From assembly GCF_025148445.1 (NCBI RefSeq), contig NZ_CP102270.1:2405001-2469000 (forward strand): a stretch of DNA of 64,000 bases, given 5' to 3'. The notes below the pieces were generated by a model. The model saw only the letters and a program-made list of their open reading frames with translations, had not been told where the DNA came from and did no database searches. The translations under genes were made by a program, and so were the position numbers. This document shows, one piece after another, positions 50,546 to 59,644 of this stretch. Source of the stretch: Eshraghiella crossota (GTDB taxonomy: Bacteria > Bacillota > Clostridia > Lachnospirales > Lachnospiraceae). The number at the start of each line of letters is the position of its first letter. Position 1 is the first letter of the stretch.

Positions 50546-51415
50546 CTACTCTTCATCCATCTCGTCCTGATCATCTTCTCCTGTATCTTCAGCAGGGCTT
50601 TCTTCCTCTGCATCTGATACAGACTCTTCCTCAATGTCCATATCTGTAAGATAATCCTCGTCATCATCACTGTCGAAGTAATCTGCATCCGGATCCGGTG
50701 CATCCGCTTTCTTCTTGCCCTTATTGGACTTCATATACATAAATCCACCGATTCCTCCAACCGCTGCAAAAAGGACTACTGCCATGATTCCGGTCACATT
50801 TTTACTTTTCTTTCCGGTTTCAGATGCTTTTGCCTCTTCCTTCGGCTCCTCAGAGATTTCTTCCGTAGTCTCTGTACCTTTGACCTCTTCTGTCTCTTTC
50901 TCCGAAGCAGTCATGCCCTGGGAATTCATATAAGATTCCACCTCATCATCCTCCATGAGCTTCAAAAGGTCTGATTCATCAACAAGATTCAGGAAATGCA
51001 CGGTCTCTGTTCCCTTATCGTCACGGTCAATGATAATATAGAAATAATTGCCGGACTTGGTTGTAACCGTAATGAACTGCTTGCCACCTGCCTTAATGGA
51101 GCCATAATCATCCACCAGGTTCATATTTCCATCAGGTGTAAGAGGGCCATAACTCTCCTCGGCTGTCTCAGTGCATTCCTCTGAACCTTCTACATGTGCA
51201 TCCACCCCCTGGCAGACATTGTAATCATAAAGGCATACTGCACATTCCTCATTGATGGAATCCTGTGAGCATTTTTCCTCACAGATGCATTCCGCTTCCT
51301 GACTCTGTGCAAATACAGTAACCGGTGCCACACCCGCAACGGCTGTCATTCCGATTACCAGACCTCCCATAATCCTTGCTGCGATCACGTTTTTCAAATT
51401 ATTCATTCTCTTCAT
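50546..51415 (-). CDS. DUF4366 (CD1107-family) mobile element protein
   Basis: 289 residues, start at 51415 with GAGGAGG 8-9 nt upstream. A signal peptide ([23 protein letters not shown]) is followed by a Cys-rich extracellular segment ([19 protein letters not shown]), a globular part, a single membrane helix ([22 protein letters not shown]) and a long acidic cytoplasmic tail. DUF4366 proteins accompany VirB4, PrgI and DUF4315 in Clostridia ICEs and probably belong to the mating channel at the cell surface. It overlaps DUF4315 by 17 nt. Confidence 0.85.
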   Translation of the reverse strand: MKRMNNLKNVIAARIMGGLVIGMTAVAGVAPVTVFAQSQEAECICEEKCSQDSINEECAVCLYDYNVCQGVDAHVEGSEECTETAEESYGPLTPDGNMNLVDDYGSIKAGGKQFITVTTKSGNYFYIIIDRDDKGTETVHFLNLVDESDLLKLMEDDEVESYMNSQGMTASEKETEEVKGTETTEEISEEPKEEAKASETGKKSKNVTGIMAVVLFAAVGGIGGFMYMKSNKGKKKADAPDPDADYFDSDDDEDYLTDMDIEEESVSDAEEESPAEDTGEDDQDEMDEE

Positions 51416-51734
51416 CTAAGAAATCCTCCTCTTCCTTATCCATATCTGTCTCATTGTCTTCATCCGGTTTCTTACCGGATGTATCTGCATTCACGGCTCC
51501 GGGCATCGGAACCTGTCCGCTGAGCATTTCCTGTAACCTGCCACTGTTTGCAAGCTGTAAGAACTGTGCCAGCTGTTCCGGTGATAAATTGTAGGATGCA
51601 ACATCACTGACGATCTGCTGGTTTTCCTCTTCTTTCAGCTTTGCTTCCAGCTGCTTTACCTTTGCATCCGCTGCCTCTCTTTTGGCTACTGCCTTTTTCA
51701 GATCCTCGCGGAGCTTGTCTAACTTTGCATACAT
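51399..51734 (-). CDS. DUF4315 family ICE protein
   Basis: 111 residues from the ATG at 51734 with AAGGAGAACGC upstream; the open frame runs further but overlaps the peptidase gene. A Lys/Ala/Glu coiled coil ([20 protein letters not shown]) is followed by [15 protein letters not shown] and an acidic tail. DUF4315 always occurs near DUF4366 in these ICEs and is thought to be structural. It lies between the NlpC/P60 and DUF4366 genes. Confidence 0.85.
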   Translation of the reverse strand: MYAKLDKLREDLKKAVAKREAADAKVKQLEAKLKEEENQQIVSDVASYNLSPEQLAQFLQLANSGRLQEMLSGQVPMPGAVNADTSGKKPDEDNETDMDKEEEDFLDEENE

Positions 51735-51801
51735 AAGCGTTCTCCTTTCCTTTGTGACAGCAAAAAAGCCACCACTTTGGTGACTTTCGCTGCATTTATA
51801 A

Positions 51802-53598
51802 TTACTGGATTCTTCCATAGCAATAGGCATGTGCCCTCCAGTATGGCGTATCATATGACGCATACTGGATTGGATTGCCACAGTGAATCATGATCTTATT
51901 TACCGGATCGACTACGATACCCACATGGGATGCTCCGGCTGTGTTATAGGTTCCCTGGAAAAAGACCAGATCTCCCGGTTTTACATCGGAAGCTGCCACC
52001 CTTGCGGTTGCATTCTTCCAGCCATTTGCCGTAAGTCTGCCATAGTTCCAGCCATTTCCACAATTATTGATGACATAGCTCACAAAACCGGAACAGTCAA
52101 AACTTGTACCTGGTGAGGATCCTCCCCATACATAAGGATATCCAAGATACTTTTCGGCTTCCCGGTGCATATTGGAAAACTGCTGGTTCGTCAGGTATTC
52201 TCCCGGTACGGCATATCTCTCATATTCCTCTGATACACCCGGATTTGCATATACATTATCCCCGAAGATATCCGGCTTGTTGCCCCTGGTCTCCAGAAGC
52301 AGCGTATACCGTTCCATCTGATCCTGCGTCAGATTCAGTGCACTGACAGCTGCGGATATTCCATTGTTGGTCAGCGTTGTATTCAGTATCTTGTACTCAT
52401 ACTCCACTTCAACCTCATAGGGTTCATATACCTCATATGGAACTGACACGGTATAGGTATAGGATTCAAGATGACCATTTACCAGGCGGTATCCGGTTCT
52501 TTCCTCATCCCGGTAATGTGTCACATAATGCCATCTGGTCTCTGTCCTGGTTCTGATCTCCACAACTTCCGTTGATGTCAGCGTATACTGATAATCAAAG
52601 ATGGTCTGTAATTTTGACTGAACCTCTGACGGTGTATAGTCCTCATACAGAACCGTCAGCAGTGCCGCCAGTTCAAAAGGATTGTGGGATATCTCTGAAA
52701 GTGAATAATTGTATTCGTCATATCCTGGATGATCTGTCTCAATGCTGTCCACCTTATTCTGCAGCACCGTCTCCAGTGCCACATAATCTGCTTCCACCTG
52801 CCTGATATCATCATCCTCAGCGGTAAATGAAGTTGCCACAGTTCCACTGTTTATGCCGCTTCCAAGAGCAGAACAGGATGTCAGTGCTCCTGATAATACG
52901 AGAACAACAATCAGAATTGCCACCGCTATGATCATGCCGATCGGATGGTCTTCACAGAATTCTTTCAGCATCTCTGCAAGCCTTCCCATCAGGTCCTCCG
53001 CCTGATCCGTCAGCTTTTTGCTGATCTTTCCTGCCCCGTTTGCAGCTTCCTTTGCCTGCTTCTTTGCTGCCGCCTCAGCAAATTCCCTCTGCATCAGCTT
53101 TTTGCGTGTTTTCTTCACGGTAGCTGACATGGTGCTTTCTCCCGCCTCTCCGGCTTCTTTTGCTCCTTTTGCTCCCTGCACGGCATCCAGATGGTCACTG
53201 CGGTTATGGATTTTGGAAGAATATTTCCTTGCCTGTCCATGTTCCCGTACTTTTCCAATGCCTGCTTCCACTGCTGCCAGTCCGGCATTCAGGCTGTCTG
53301 TTCCACTGTTGTCGTCCTCATTTTTAATCGTGGTTTTTCTTACCGTGGCTGCAACGGCCTGATTTTTATATATCCTCCTTCTCCCCTGCTTCTTCATGCT
53401 GCGAAGTTCTTTTGCTTCGCTGACTGAAAGCGAATTATCCTTTTTCCCATACCGGATCTTATCACGGTAACTCCTGGCTGCCGATGAATCATTTTTCAGC
53501 TTTTTGCCGTGGCTTTTCCCTGCATGGATATCCGGATTCACTTTTTTCTTCCGGGTGGACTTCTTAGCAGAATTCCTTGTATATTTTTCTTCATTCAT
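51802..53598 (-). CDS. Membrane-anchored NlpC/P60 cell-wall hydrolase of the ICE
   Basis: 598 residues. A very basic cytoplasmic N-terminus (1-215), one membrane helix (IGMIIAVAILIVVLVLSGALT near 220-245), an extracellular spacer with Tyr/Thr-rich parts, and a C-terminal NlpC/P60 domain. The catalytic Cys is in SFDCSGFVSYV near 501, the His in ASHVGIVVD and the third polar residue (His) in IMIHCGNP. It cuts stem peptides so that the mating channel can cross the wall; CwlT of Tn916 is the known analogue. It precedes DUF4315 and follows virB4 by 27 nt. Confidence 0.9.
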   Translation of the reverse strand: MNEEKYTRNSAKKSTRKKKVNPDIHAGKSHGKKLKNDSSAARSYRDKIRYGKKDNSLSVSEAKELRSMKKQGRRRIYKNQAVAATVRKTTIKNEDDNSGTDSLNAGLAAVEAGIGKVREHGQARKYSSKIHNRSDHLDAVQGAKGAKEAGEAGESTMSATVKKTRKKLMQREFAEAAAKKQAKEAANGAGKISKKLTDQAEDLMGRLAEMLKEFCEDHPIGMIIAVAILIVVLVLSGALTSCSALGSGINSGTVATSFTAEDDDIRQVEADYVALETVLQNKVDSIETDHPGYDEYNYSLSEISHNPFELAALLTVLYEDYTPSEVQSKLQTIFDYQYTLTSTEVVEIRTRTETRWHYVTHYRDEERTGYRLVNGHLESYTYTVSVPYEVYEPYEVEVEYEYKILNTTLTNNGISAAVSALNLTQDQMERYTLLLETRGNKPDIFGDNVYANPGVSEEYERYAVPGEYLTNQQFSNMHREAEKYLGYPYVWGGSSPGTSFDCSGFVSYVINNCGNGWNYGRLTANGWKNATARVAASDVKPGDLVFFQGTYNTAGASHVGIVVDPVNKIMIHCGNPIQYASYDTPYWRAHAYCYGRIQ

Positions 53599-53625
53599 GC
53601 TCTATCCTTTCCGAAGAAACAGCCT

Positions 53626-56070
53626 CTACGCTGACTGTTCCTTCTTTGCATCAGCCACTTCGGACAGTCTGGTTGTCATGATACGGTAAAGTTCCGTATT
53701 TGCCGGGAATCTGTCCACGAATGGAAGGATCACATTTCCATAGAATAAAAGCCCTTCGCCTTCTCCCGAATGTGTTACATACGAAAGCTGGTGAGGGCTG
53801 ATATTTAACTGCTTAGCAAGGATCTGTCTGTCACCTACTGCCTGGTTGAGCATATAGATGAAATCAGAGTTTTCAAAGATATTCTCCACTTCCTTGGAAG
53901 CAAGAAGGTCCTTTACATTCTGGGTGATGCCGGTCGGGATTCCTCCCCATTTTCTGAAACGCTTCCATATTTCAACCGTATAGGCTGCCGTCTGGTCTTC
54001 ACGAAGAAGAAGGTGCATCTCATCCATATAGTATCTGGTAGATTTTCCCTGGATACGGTTCTCCGTTACTCGTCCCCATACCTGATCCTGTACCACGAGC
54101 ATTCCAATCTTTTTCAGCTGTTTTCCAAGATCCTTGATGTCATAACATACAAGGCGGTTCGTAAGCTCCACATTGGTTCTGTGGTTGAATACATTCAGGG
54201 AACCTGACACATAGATTTCAAGGGCGGTTGCCACATGCTTTGCCTCCGGTTCCTCCTGGGAAAGTAGTGCCTCATACAGATCTCCAAGGATCGGCATATT
54301 CTCAGGACCCGGATTTTCAAAATATTTTTGATAGATCTGCCTGATACAGCGGTCAATGACCGTCTTTTCTACCGGACGCAGACCATCCTTATTCCCGACG
54401 ATCAGCTCACATAAGGACAAGATAAAATCTGCTTTCAGTGCAATCGGATTGTCGTCATCCGAATAGTTCATATTGATGTCCATAGGGTTGATGTACTGGT
54501 CGGATGTCGGACTGATCCTGATAACCTGACCACCGAACCTTGCAACCAGCGGAGAATACTCTGACTCCGGATCCGAGATGATAATGTCATCATCCGTAAC
54601 CAGAAAACTGTTGGCAATCTCTCTCTTTGCAGAAAATGACTTGCCGGATCCCGGTGTACCAAGGATCAGTGCATTCGGATTTTTCAGTTTCTTTCTGTCC
54701 ACCATGATCATATTGTTGGAAAGCGCATTCAGACCATAATACAATGCCTCATCCCCTCTCTGGAAAAGCTCCTGAGTGGTGAATGGCACAAAAATAGCCG
54801 TACTGGATGTGGTCATTCCCCTCTGAATCTCGATCAGGTTATTTGCCAGTGGCAGTGTGCTCATAAGGCCCTGCTCCTGCTGGTAATCCAGCCTGATCAT
54901 ATTGCAGTTATGTTTCTGTGCAATGGAAGCCGCCTGGAACACATTGTTTTCCAGCTCCTGCTTCGTCCTTCCTGTATTCATGACCAGAAACGTCAGAAGA
55001 AACATTCTTTCATTCTGGGACTGCAATTCTTTTAATAGTGCCTTTGCATCCTTGCCATAAGTTGCAAGATCCGATGGGATGATATCCATGTCATAGCCGG
55101 CTCTTACTGCCTTTTTCTGTTCCTCTATCTTGGAACGGTCAAGCTCTGTGATCGTATGCTTGATGGTCTTGATCGCCTCATTCTGATCTACGGACTGGAT
55201 ATGCATGGTAACGATCTGGCTTGATTCCATGGAAAGGAAATCTGCCAGAAGCCTGTCGCTGATATCCGATGCATCAATGGATAAAAAGCTCATGCATCCA
55301 TACATCTCTCCAATCTGAAAATATCTTCCGGTAGGAAATGCAAAGCTGCTCGGTGCAATAAAATCCTTAACCGAAAGTCCTGATCCTGTCAGGTACTTCC
55401 AGTCGAAACGGAACTTCGCATCATCCCCCATATGAAACTGTCTGTGCATCAGTTCCAGCCTTTCACTGCCGTTTAAGCTCCTCGCCTGTACTCCCAGCCT
55501 CTTGAAGTTATTGAGGATATCCGTTTCGATATGCGTAAGTCTCGGCTTTGCTGTCTTCATGGACTCCGCATGAATCCCGAAAGTAAGATATTTAGTCTTC
55601 GTAAGACCATTATTTCCCGCTTCCATCTGGTGAAGGAGCACTTCCGAATACTCATCCCTGACATCATCGAATCCGTCATTTTTATGGGAAATCTTGATGC
55701 TCTTCTCAAAATCCGATACATCCGTTGCCATATTCTCAAATGAAAGCTGAAACTTTACGGAACTGTCAAAGAAATTTAAGAATGCGCACCATTCCTCAAA
55801 GATCTCCGTCTTGTCTTCCTGCTGTGCCAGCTGGTAATTGATATCCTGAAACTGGACTGTCTTTGTATAATAATCAAGCCCTACACGGCAGATACCATCC
55901 GGAAACATCCTGTCAAAAGGAATGCTCTGCTGTGCCGTCTTCGGTATGCCATCATTTTTCCGGGCGTTTTTTACGATCTGCCTTACTGCCATCTGGTCTG
56001 CCCTGCTTAATCCTTCCGGCATTGTGAACTTCCTGCTCTCCTGATTTTTCTTTTTGAGAAAGTCTAACAA
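53626..56070 (-). CDS. virB4: VirB4-family conjugation ATPase
   Basis: 814 residues from a TTG at 56070, with AAGGAGG 9 nt upstream. Walker A LGTPGSGKSFSAKRE near 472 and Walker B YYMDEMHLLL near 685, with ITQNVKDLLAS following. It powers the mating channel. The start lies inside the PrgI gene (119-nt overlap), and the TTG fits the ribosome site, so coupling is likely. The length matches VirB4/TcpF-like ATPases of Gram-positive ICEs. Confidence 0.93.
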   Translation of the reverse strand: MLDFLKKKNQESRKFTMPEGLSRADQMAVRQIVKNARKNDGIPKTAQQSIPFDRMFPDGICRVGLDYYTKTVQFQDINYQLAQQEDKTEIFEEWCAFLNFFDSSVKFQLSFENMATDVSDFEKSIKISHKNDGFDDVRDEYSEVLLHQMEAGNNGLTKTKYLTFGIHAESMKTAKPRLTHIETDILNNFKRLGVQARSLNGSERLELMHRQFHMGDDAKFRFDWKYLTGSGLSVKDFIAPSSFAFPTGRYFQIGEMYGCMSFLSIDASDISDRLLADFLSMESSQIVTMHIQSVDQNEAIKTIKHTITELDRSKIEEQKKAVRAGYDMDIIPSDLATYGKDAKALLKELQSQNERMFLLTFLVMNTGRTKQELENNVFQAASIAQKHNCNMIRLDYQQEQGLMSTLPLANNLIEIQRGMTTSSTAIFVPFTTQELFQRGDEALYYGLNALSNNMIMVDRKKLKNPNALILGTPGSGKSFSAKREIANSFLVTDDDIIISDPESEYSPLVARFGGQVIRISPTSDQYINPMDINMNYSDDDNPIALKADFILSLCELIVGNKDGLRPVEKTVIDRCIRQIYQKYFENPGPENMPILGDLYEALLSQEEPEAKHVATALEIYVSGSLNVFNHRTNVELTNRLVCYDIKDLGKQLKKIGMLVVQDQVWGRVTENRIQGKSTRYYMDEMHLLLREDQTAAYTVEIWKRFRKWGGIPTGITQNVKDLLASKEVENIFENSDFIYMLNQAVGDRQILAKQLNISPHQLSYVTHSGEGEGLLFYGNVILPFVDRFPANTELYRIMTTRLSEVADAKKEQSA

Positions 56071-56428
56071 TCTTTTCTACCTCCTTTTCTGCCTCTGCCT
56101 GACGCAGAAGTGCTGCGTAATAGTTATCCGTCTTATATGGGCGGATCTTCGGCCTTTTGAAAATTGCCTGTATCATATGGTTCAAAATGACTTCCAGCGG
56201 CTGTCCGTTTTTCTCATACATGGCAAGGAAAAAGAATGGCATCATAATGACCATCATTCCCATGACTGCTGTATTAGTCTTCATTACTGTCTTCATCAGA
56301 AAAAATGACGGTACTCCGATCAGTACCGCCATGCCAAAACAGATCAGCTGCCTTTTTGTCAGATTGAACATCACCTTGCTTTTTACTTTTGTCAGGTCCC
56401 TTGGAACACTGATATAAGATGCTGCCAT
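55952..56428 (-). CDS. PrgI-family membrane protein (VirB3-like)
   Basis: 158 residues. Start MAASYISVPRDLTKVKSKV is typical. Two membrane helices (CFGMAVLIGVPSFFLM and AVMGMMVIMMPFFFLAMY), then the amphipathic stretch typical of the family and a charged tail. PrgI proteins correspond to VirB3 in the inner channel and stand directly before virB4, as here. The last 119 nt overlap virB4. Confidence 0.88.
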   Translation of the reverse strand: MAASYISVPRDLTKVKSKVMFNLTKRQLICFGMAVLIGVPSFFLMKTVMKTNTAVMGMMVIMMPFFFLAMYEKNGQPLEVILNHMIQAIFKRPKIRPYKTDNYYAALLRQAEAEKEVEKIVRLSQKEKSGEQEVHNAGRIKQGRPDGSKADRKKRPEK

Positions 56429-56439
56429 ACTCTGCCTCC

Positions 56440-57306
56440 TTAATGTGCATGGAATATACTGTGTGCTACTGCTCCGGTCTTAAATAAGGTAAATGCCAGC
56501 AGGATCGTAAAGCCCATAACCTTCCATAACGAAGCAATGATATCTGTGCTGAATGCTACTGACTGGATCAGGACTGCATAGATTCCCACACATACCATGA
56601 TCAAAAATCCCTGAAATCCCAGTGCAAACAGACTTCTCATATAGTTCTGGCCCATCATGCTCTGTTCCCTGTTTCCAAAGGTTGCAAATGGGAGCGGTGC
56701 CAGACTGACCATCAGATAGATCTCCACCATACGTCCGTTGATAATCACAAAGATGACTGCCGAAAGTACGTACATGAGAAACTGCACGATAAATGACTGT
56801 AGGAATATTGCAAAAAGCGGTCCCAGCTCCATAGCCTCCAGTGTGGACTGCATGGTTGCCAGCGTACTGGCATCTACTGCCGTGCTTCCCTGTATAATGC
56901 CTCCTGCCTGCCGCACCACACTCTGCGACACATCAAATACCGCCATTGTGATATCAAATGTGTGTGTGATCAGTTCCACTGCCACGAAAGTCTTAAAGAT
57001 CCATTTCCAGATGAACCATGTCTCAAAACTTGCCAGATTGTTATAACTGATGATCAGCTGTATCAGCTCATAACACGCAATGAATGTGAGCAGTATTCCG
57101 GCAACCGGCATGATCACGGATTCCGACAGGTTCCTGACCATATTAAAGACTGCCGGCATGAAATTACTCGGTGTCTTTCCTACTTCCGTTGCGATCTGTC
57201 CCACCTGGTCATTCACAGAGGAAAACGTATTGGTGAGGTTGTCCATGATTCCCGATACAAGAATGCCCTTCAGCCAGTCAGTAATCTGCTGAATTATGCT
57301 GTTCAA
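56440..57306 (-). CDS. VirB6/TrbL-like polytopic channel protein (CD1112-type)
   Basis: 288 residues from a TTG at 57306 with AAGGAGG 6 nt upstream. About six membrane helices: FNMVRNLSESVIMPVAGIL, FKTFVAVELITHTFDI, VQFLMYVLSAVIFVII, LGFQGFLIMVCVGIYAVL, VMGFTILLAFTLFKTG among them. It corresponds to VirB6 in the mating channel. It follows the maff2 remnant by 58 nt and precedes prgI by 11 nt. Order and length fit related ICEs. Confidence 0.88.
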   Translation of the reverse strand: MNSIIQQITDWLKGILVSGIMDNLTNTFSSVNDQVGQIATEVGKTPSNFMPAVFNMVRNLSESVIMPVAGILLTFIACYELIQLIISYNNLASFETWFIWKWIFKTFVAVELITHTFDITMAVFDVSQSVVRQAGGIIQGSTAVDASTLATMQSTLEAMELGPLFAIFLQSFIVQFLMYVLSAVIFVIINGRMVEIYLMVSLAPLPFATFGNREQSMMGQNYMRSLFALGFQGFLIMVCVGIYAVLIQSVAFSTDIIASLWKVMGFTILLAFTLFKTGAVAHSIFHAH

Positions 57307-57364
57307 TTATTTCCTCCTTTCCTCCTGGACAGGGATTTTCCCTGCCCCATGATCCAAACCTGAT

Positions 57365-57445
57365 TTAGAATAAGCCGGAAAGTAATGGTACAAGTGTAGT
57401 TCCAATAAGGGCTACACCACCGCCTGCCATAAGCTGTTTTATCCC
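57365..57445 (-). pseudogene. 3' end of maff2, cut by the nested element
   Basis: The last 26 codons read GIKQLMAGGGVALIGTTLVPLL, then SGLF and stop. This is the typical end of Maff2-family small membrane proteins, which stand directly before the VirB6-like gene in such ICEs. Going upstream, similarity stops at 57446, where unrelated DNA of the nested element begins. The missing 5' half, about 45 codons, should lie at the other end of the element, beyond this window. Confidence 0.75.
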
Positions 57446-57534
57446 CAATTAGGTGTAAAATTCTGCTCGATGGCGGGCGGCGGCGTACAAAAATCTATAT
57501 GGTGTTTTTAAGAGAACCATCCAGGCGGGACAGG
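57446..57534. other. Left end of the nested mobilizable element
   Basis: Between the last maff2 codon and the recombinase stop lie 89 bases with no gene. GC-rich words (GGCGGGCGGCGGCG) and AT-rich ones alternate. The crossover point is expected near 57446. Large serine recombinases use a 2-bp core; which 2 bp cannot be decided with one end only. Confidence 0.5.
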
Positions 57535-59205
57535 TCAGGCAGTGACCTGTTCCACCTCCGGGATGGGTTTGAGATTAAAATGAATTTCGATAGAAATGTG
57601 TCTTGTTTTATCTTCGTCAATGCGCTCATGCACGACGATTTCTTTGATTAAGCGGTTAAGGGTGGCTGCATCCAGCTCTGTGATGTTGGCGTATTCCTGA
57701 ATGGCTTCCACCCATTGTTTTGCATCATTGGCAAGCTGGACTTCATCGGACAGCCGCTTTCTGCCCTCGGACACTTTTGTTTTAAGCTCCGTCTGCTCGG
57801 TCTGCGTCTTTTCCAGCATGGTGTTGAAGTTCTGCTCACTGATACGCCCTGCAATCATATCCTCATAAAGCCGCATTACCATTTTGTCCAGAACCTCAAT
57901 CCGTTCCTCGTCCCTTGTAAGGGAGCGTTCCATTGCTTCCCGCTGTTCCCGCTGCTCGGCTTCACAGGTATTGGTCAGGCGGTCGGCAACCGCTTCTCCG
58001 TCCATCAGGGCAGCTCTGGCACATTCCCGGATTTTCCGCAGCACATGACTGTAAAGGGTGTCATAATCAATCCGGTGCTGGGTGCAGTGGTTCTTTCCAA
58101 AGGCATTGTAGGTCTTGCAGGAGTAAATCCGCTGGGGATGTTTTGCGTTTGTGTAGCGTATCGTCAGCGACTTCCCACACTCGCCGCATTTTATCAGTCC
58201 GGCAAACAGGCTGATTTCATTGGTCTGCCCCGGACGCTGGCGGGATTTCAGCTTGTTCTGCACAATATCAAAGCTCATGCGGTCAATCAGCGGTTCGTGC
58301 TGTCCCTCAACCACAACCCAGTCCTCCGGTTTCTTTTCCCCAATCGTGCCGATTTTGAAGCGGTAGTCTTTTTTCTGGGAAGCAATCGCCCCGGTGTAGA
58401 CGGGATTCATCAAAAGGTCTTTGATAACGGAGAAGTCCCACATATACCGCCCGTTTTCCGGGTCTTTCTTTTCCCATTTGGTGCGGGTATTGCGAAGCCC
58501 CCGTTCCCGGTTCCACCATGTGGGGCAGGGGATTTTTTCTTCCTCCAGCCGTCTGCGGATATAGTTCGGACCATGACCGTTTAGGGCATATCCGAAAATC
58601 AGCCGCACAATCGGGGCGGTTTCCTCGTCAATGAGCAGATGGTTTTTGTCCTCCGGGTCTTTCCGATACCCAAACGGGGCAAGACACCCGGTAAACTGTC
58701 CTTTCTGCGCTTTCAGAAGATAAGAGGAATGGACTTTCTTGGAAATATCCTTGCTGTACATCTCGTTCAGGATATTCTTGAACGGGGCAATGTCGTTGTT
58801 ATCCCGTAAGGTGTCGATACCGTCATTCATGGCGATATAGCGCACCCCGTTTCTTGGGAAAAAGTCCTCAATCAAATGCCCGGTTTGCAGATAGTTACGC
58901 CCCAGTCGGCTGAGGTCTTTCGTGATAACAAGGTTGATTTGCCTGCGCTCAATGGATCTCAACATTCTCTGTAAATCAGGACGCTCCATATTAAGACCTG
59001 TGAAGCCATCGTCCTGATAGACTGCCACAACCTCCCATCCCTGCTTTTCGCAGTATTTTTCCAGCATATCACGCTGGTTTGCGATACTGGCACTTTCGCC
59101 TTGCAGGTCATCGTCCTTTGACAGTCTGCAATAGACCGCTGCACGATAGCCCCCGGCAAGTGCCGAACCGATTGTTCTGTATTCCATTTCGTTCATCATA
59201 GCCAT
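57535..59205 (-). CDS. Large serine recombinase (TndX/TnpX-like)
   Basis: 556 residues. Catalytic domain at the start with Ser in YCRLSKDDD near 28, DDGFTGLNMERP, and the Arg-bearing KDLSRLGRNY. A Recombinase domain follows (about 180-290), then a zinc ribbon (CGECGKSL near 342, YSCKTY and CTQHRI later) and a coiled coil. It cuts all four strands at 2-bp cores and moves the element as a circle. Its ATG follows the stop of the small upstream gene directly. GC content is visibly above that of the ICE genes around, marking separate origin. Confidence 0.94.
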   Translation of the reverse strand: MAMMNEMEYRTIGSALAGGYRAAVYCRLSKDDDLQGESASIANQRDMLEKYCEKQGWEVVAVYQDDGFTGLNMERPDLQRMLRSIERRQINLVITKDLSRLGRNYLQTGHLIEDFFPRNGVRYIAMNDGIDTLRDNNDIAPFKNILNEMYSKDISKKVHSSYLLKAQKGQFTGCLAPFGYRKDPEDKNHLLIDEETAPIVRLIFGYALNGHGPNYIRRRLEEEKIPCPTWWNRERGLRNTRTKWEKKDPENGRYMWDFSVIKDLLMNPVYTGAIASQKKDYRFKIGTIGEKKPEDWVVVEGQHEPLIDRMSFDIVQNKLKSRQRPGQTNEISLFAGLIKCGECGKSLTIRYTNAKHPQRIYSCKTYNAFGKNHCTQHRIDYDTLYSHVLRKIRECARAALMDGEAVADRLTNTCEAEQREQREAMERSLTRDEERIEVLDKMVMRLYEDMIAGRISEQNFNTMLEKTQTEQTELKTKVSEGRKRLSDEVQLANDAKQWVEAIQEYANITELDAATLNRLIKEIVVHERIDEDKTRHISIEIHFNLKPIPEVEQVTA

Positions 59206-59403
59206 TTACCCACACAATCCAGACGGTATCCGGCTCTTTTGAACCTCATCTTCATTATACTTCAATTCTTTCTTTTTAGCAAGATATTCTTTTGTATTTG
59301 TCTTGCCGTATTTCTGGGAAATCAGGCTGACGAACACATCGGTGGCGTCCAGCTCCCCGTCAAATACAGTGGTCACATGAATCTCTGTTTTGTTTTTTGC
59401 CAT
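59206..59403 (-). CDS. Small protein before the serine recombinase
   Basis: 65 residues, start at 59403 after GGAGG. Sequence: KTEIHVTTVFDGELDATDVF, VSLISQKYGKTNTKEYLAKK, then RIPSGLCG. The stop codon directly precedes the recombinase ATG, so both are one translation unit. Such small proteins accompany serine recombinases in Clostridia mobile elements; a role in regulating recombination is possible but I know no proof. Confidence 0.75.
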   Translation of the reverse strand: MAKNKTEIHVTTVFDGELDATDVFVSLISQKYGKTNTKEYLAKKKELKYNEDEVQKSRIPSGLCG

Positions 59404-59447
59404 AGGCAGTTATCCTCCATACATGAAAATAGCCAGACAGAGGGTGT

Positions 59448-59635
59448 CGGCAACGAAGTCCGGCAACGGGCTTCAAAAGACCTTGCAAACAATCTCAATC
59501 TGGCGGTGGTTACTATTTATACTTTTCTTTTATTTTTCTGTTGTTTTGGTTGTCATAGGGGAGAAAAGCCCGCAGTTATGGGTTTTTCCCCGGCAACCGG
59601 CTCGGCAACGGGATAGCAACGAAGTCGGCAACGGG
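59448..59635. repeat. Iteron-like repeats CGGCAACG(G/A), candidate replication origin
   Basis: CGGCAACGAA (59448), CGGCAACGGG (59461), CGGCAACCGG (59591), CGGCAACGGG (59603), TAGCAACGAA (59614) and CGGCAACGGG (59626) lie in the 240-bp gap between the small gene and the VirE-like gene. Spacing is 11-13 nt within each cluster, close to one helix turn. Repeats of this kind bind an initiator; the adjacent VirE/D5-like helicase and CHC2 primase make an origin likely. Confidence 0.6.
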
Positions 59636-59644
59636 CTGTCATTT

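Noticed and set aside
57715-58584. Plus-strand frame of 289 codons opposite the serine recombinase
   Set aside because: Mirror of a conserved gene; composition (His, Phe, Leu, Pro) is typical of antisense frames.
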